Source: Phenylobacterium sp.
GTDB lineage: Bacteria > Pseudomonadota > Alphaproteobacteria > Caulobacterales > Caulobacteraceae
Length of the DNA: 64,000 nucleotides
Direction of reading: 5' to 3'
Assembly (NCBI RefSeq): GCF_004299445.1
Contig: NZ_SCTC01000003.1
Span: forward strand, 186,001-250,000
Below are positions 63,570 through 64,000 of the stretch, piece by piece. The notes beneath the pieces are model-generated. The model saw only the letters and a program-made list of their open reading frames with translations, was not told where the DNA came from and made no database searches. The first letter of the stretch is position 1, and each line of letters starts with the position of its first letter. Made by a program: the position numbers and the translations under genes.

Positions 63570-64000
63570 ATGCGCATTACGACGGTCGGCCTCGATGCCG
63601 ACGACACCCTCTGGCACAACGAGACGATCTTCCGCCTGACCCAGGACCGGTTGCGGGAGATGCTGGCCGACTTCGCCGACCACGAGACCACCAACACCAA
63701 GCTGGCCGAGGTGGAGCGTCGCAACCTGCGGCTCTACGGCTACGGGGTGAAGGGGTTCACGCTGTCGATGATCGAGACGGCGATGGAACTGGCCGGCGGA
63801 GAGCCGCCCGGCCGCCTGATCGCCGACATCCTGGCCGCCGGCCGCGAGATGCTGGCCCACCCCGTCGAGCCCCTGCCCGGCGTCGAGGAGGCGCTGCACG
63901 ACCTGGTCGACGGTTATCGCCTGGTATTGATCACCAAGGGCGACCTGCTGCACCAGGAACAGAAGCTGGCCGCGTCTGGGATGGGCGAATTGTTCGCGGG
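63570..64000 (+). CDS. HAD-family hydrolase, N-terminal part
   Basis: The gene runs off the right edge after about 143 codons. The nucleophile motif is GLDADDTLWHNE near residue 7, and motif II is LVLITKGD near 120, with a helical cap between. It resembles the YjjG/haloacid dehalogenase group that removes phosphate from small molecules. ATG at 63570 is chosen; an in-frame ATG 12 bp upstream is possible. Substrate unknown. Confidence 0.85.
   Translation, partial: MRITTVGLDADDTLWHNETIFRLTQDRLREMLADFADHETTNTKLAEVERRNLRLYGYGVKGFTLSMIETAMELAGGEPPGRLIADILAAGREMLAHPVEPLPGVEEALHDLVDGYRLVLITKGDLLHQEQKLAASGMGELFA

Overview
The window is GC-rich DNA, densely packed on both strands, and most likely chromosomal DNA of an alphaproteobacterium of the Caulobacter/Phenylobacterium type (Caulobacteraceae). 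This rests on very high GC, three TonB-dependent receptors beside catabolic genes, sugar oxidation through an IlvD/Edd dehydratase, a DnaG without zinc ligands, and rpoD and dnaG lying close together. The genus is an inference from gene content.

Region 1 (1-19577) is a catabolic district. A minus-strand run encodes a TonB-dependent receptor, an SMP-30 lactonase, an IlvD/Edd aldonate dehydratase, a short-chain sugar dehydrogenase, 2-keto-3-deoxygalactonokinase and the matching aldolase. Together these read as an oxidative (DeLey-Doudoroff) galactose pathway. Divergent from it is a GPH-type sugar transporter, followed by a PhyH-type dioxygenase, an aldo/keto reductase and an alpha/beta hydrolase. 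A third block holds a GH42 beta-galactosidase, a TetR regulator and a MaoC-like hydratase, divergent from an acyl-CoA dehydrogenase. Three 21-bp elements with 16 identical positions (TATTGACG-N5-TACAATAA) sit upstream of these three blocks. They suggest one regulon that degrades a galactosylated compound, sugar and aglycone together. At the left edge an acyl-CoA ligase, a double HxlR regulator and a DapB-like oxidoreductase each carry a second, different 21-bp motif.

Region 2 (19657-27938) holds a siderophore-type receptor and a divergent ABC-2 exporter (ATPase plus two DUF3526-like permeases). They share a perfect 19-bp palindrome that closely resembles a Zur (zinc) box. Another TonB receptor follows.

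Region 3 (27922-42875) is a complete C-P lyase (phosphonate) locus. It has phnF, phnG-H-I-J-K-L-M and a DUF1045 gene, phnN, a hexapeptide acetyltransferase, phnC, two phnE and two periplasmic binding proteins. A second phnM and an endonuclease/exonuclease/phosphatase (EEP) family enzyme are transcribed the other way. Pho-box-like repeats lie upstream of phnG, phnC and phnD. No PhnP is present, and two other phosphoesterases are candidates to replace it.

Region 4 (43071-64000) is ordinary chromosome: tRNA(CAU), a SIMPL protein, panD, hydrolases, a serine beta-lactamase-like enzyme, TfoX-N, small secreted proteins, an M28 peptidase, rpoD, a LuxR-type response regulator with a hybrid kinase, dnaG, an UrcA-like protein, carA, DUF1330, VOC and DUF1272 proteins, a PAS-HisKA-REC protein without an ATPase domain, and a HAD hydrolase cut by the window edge.
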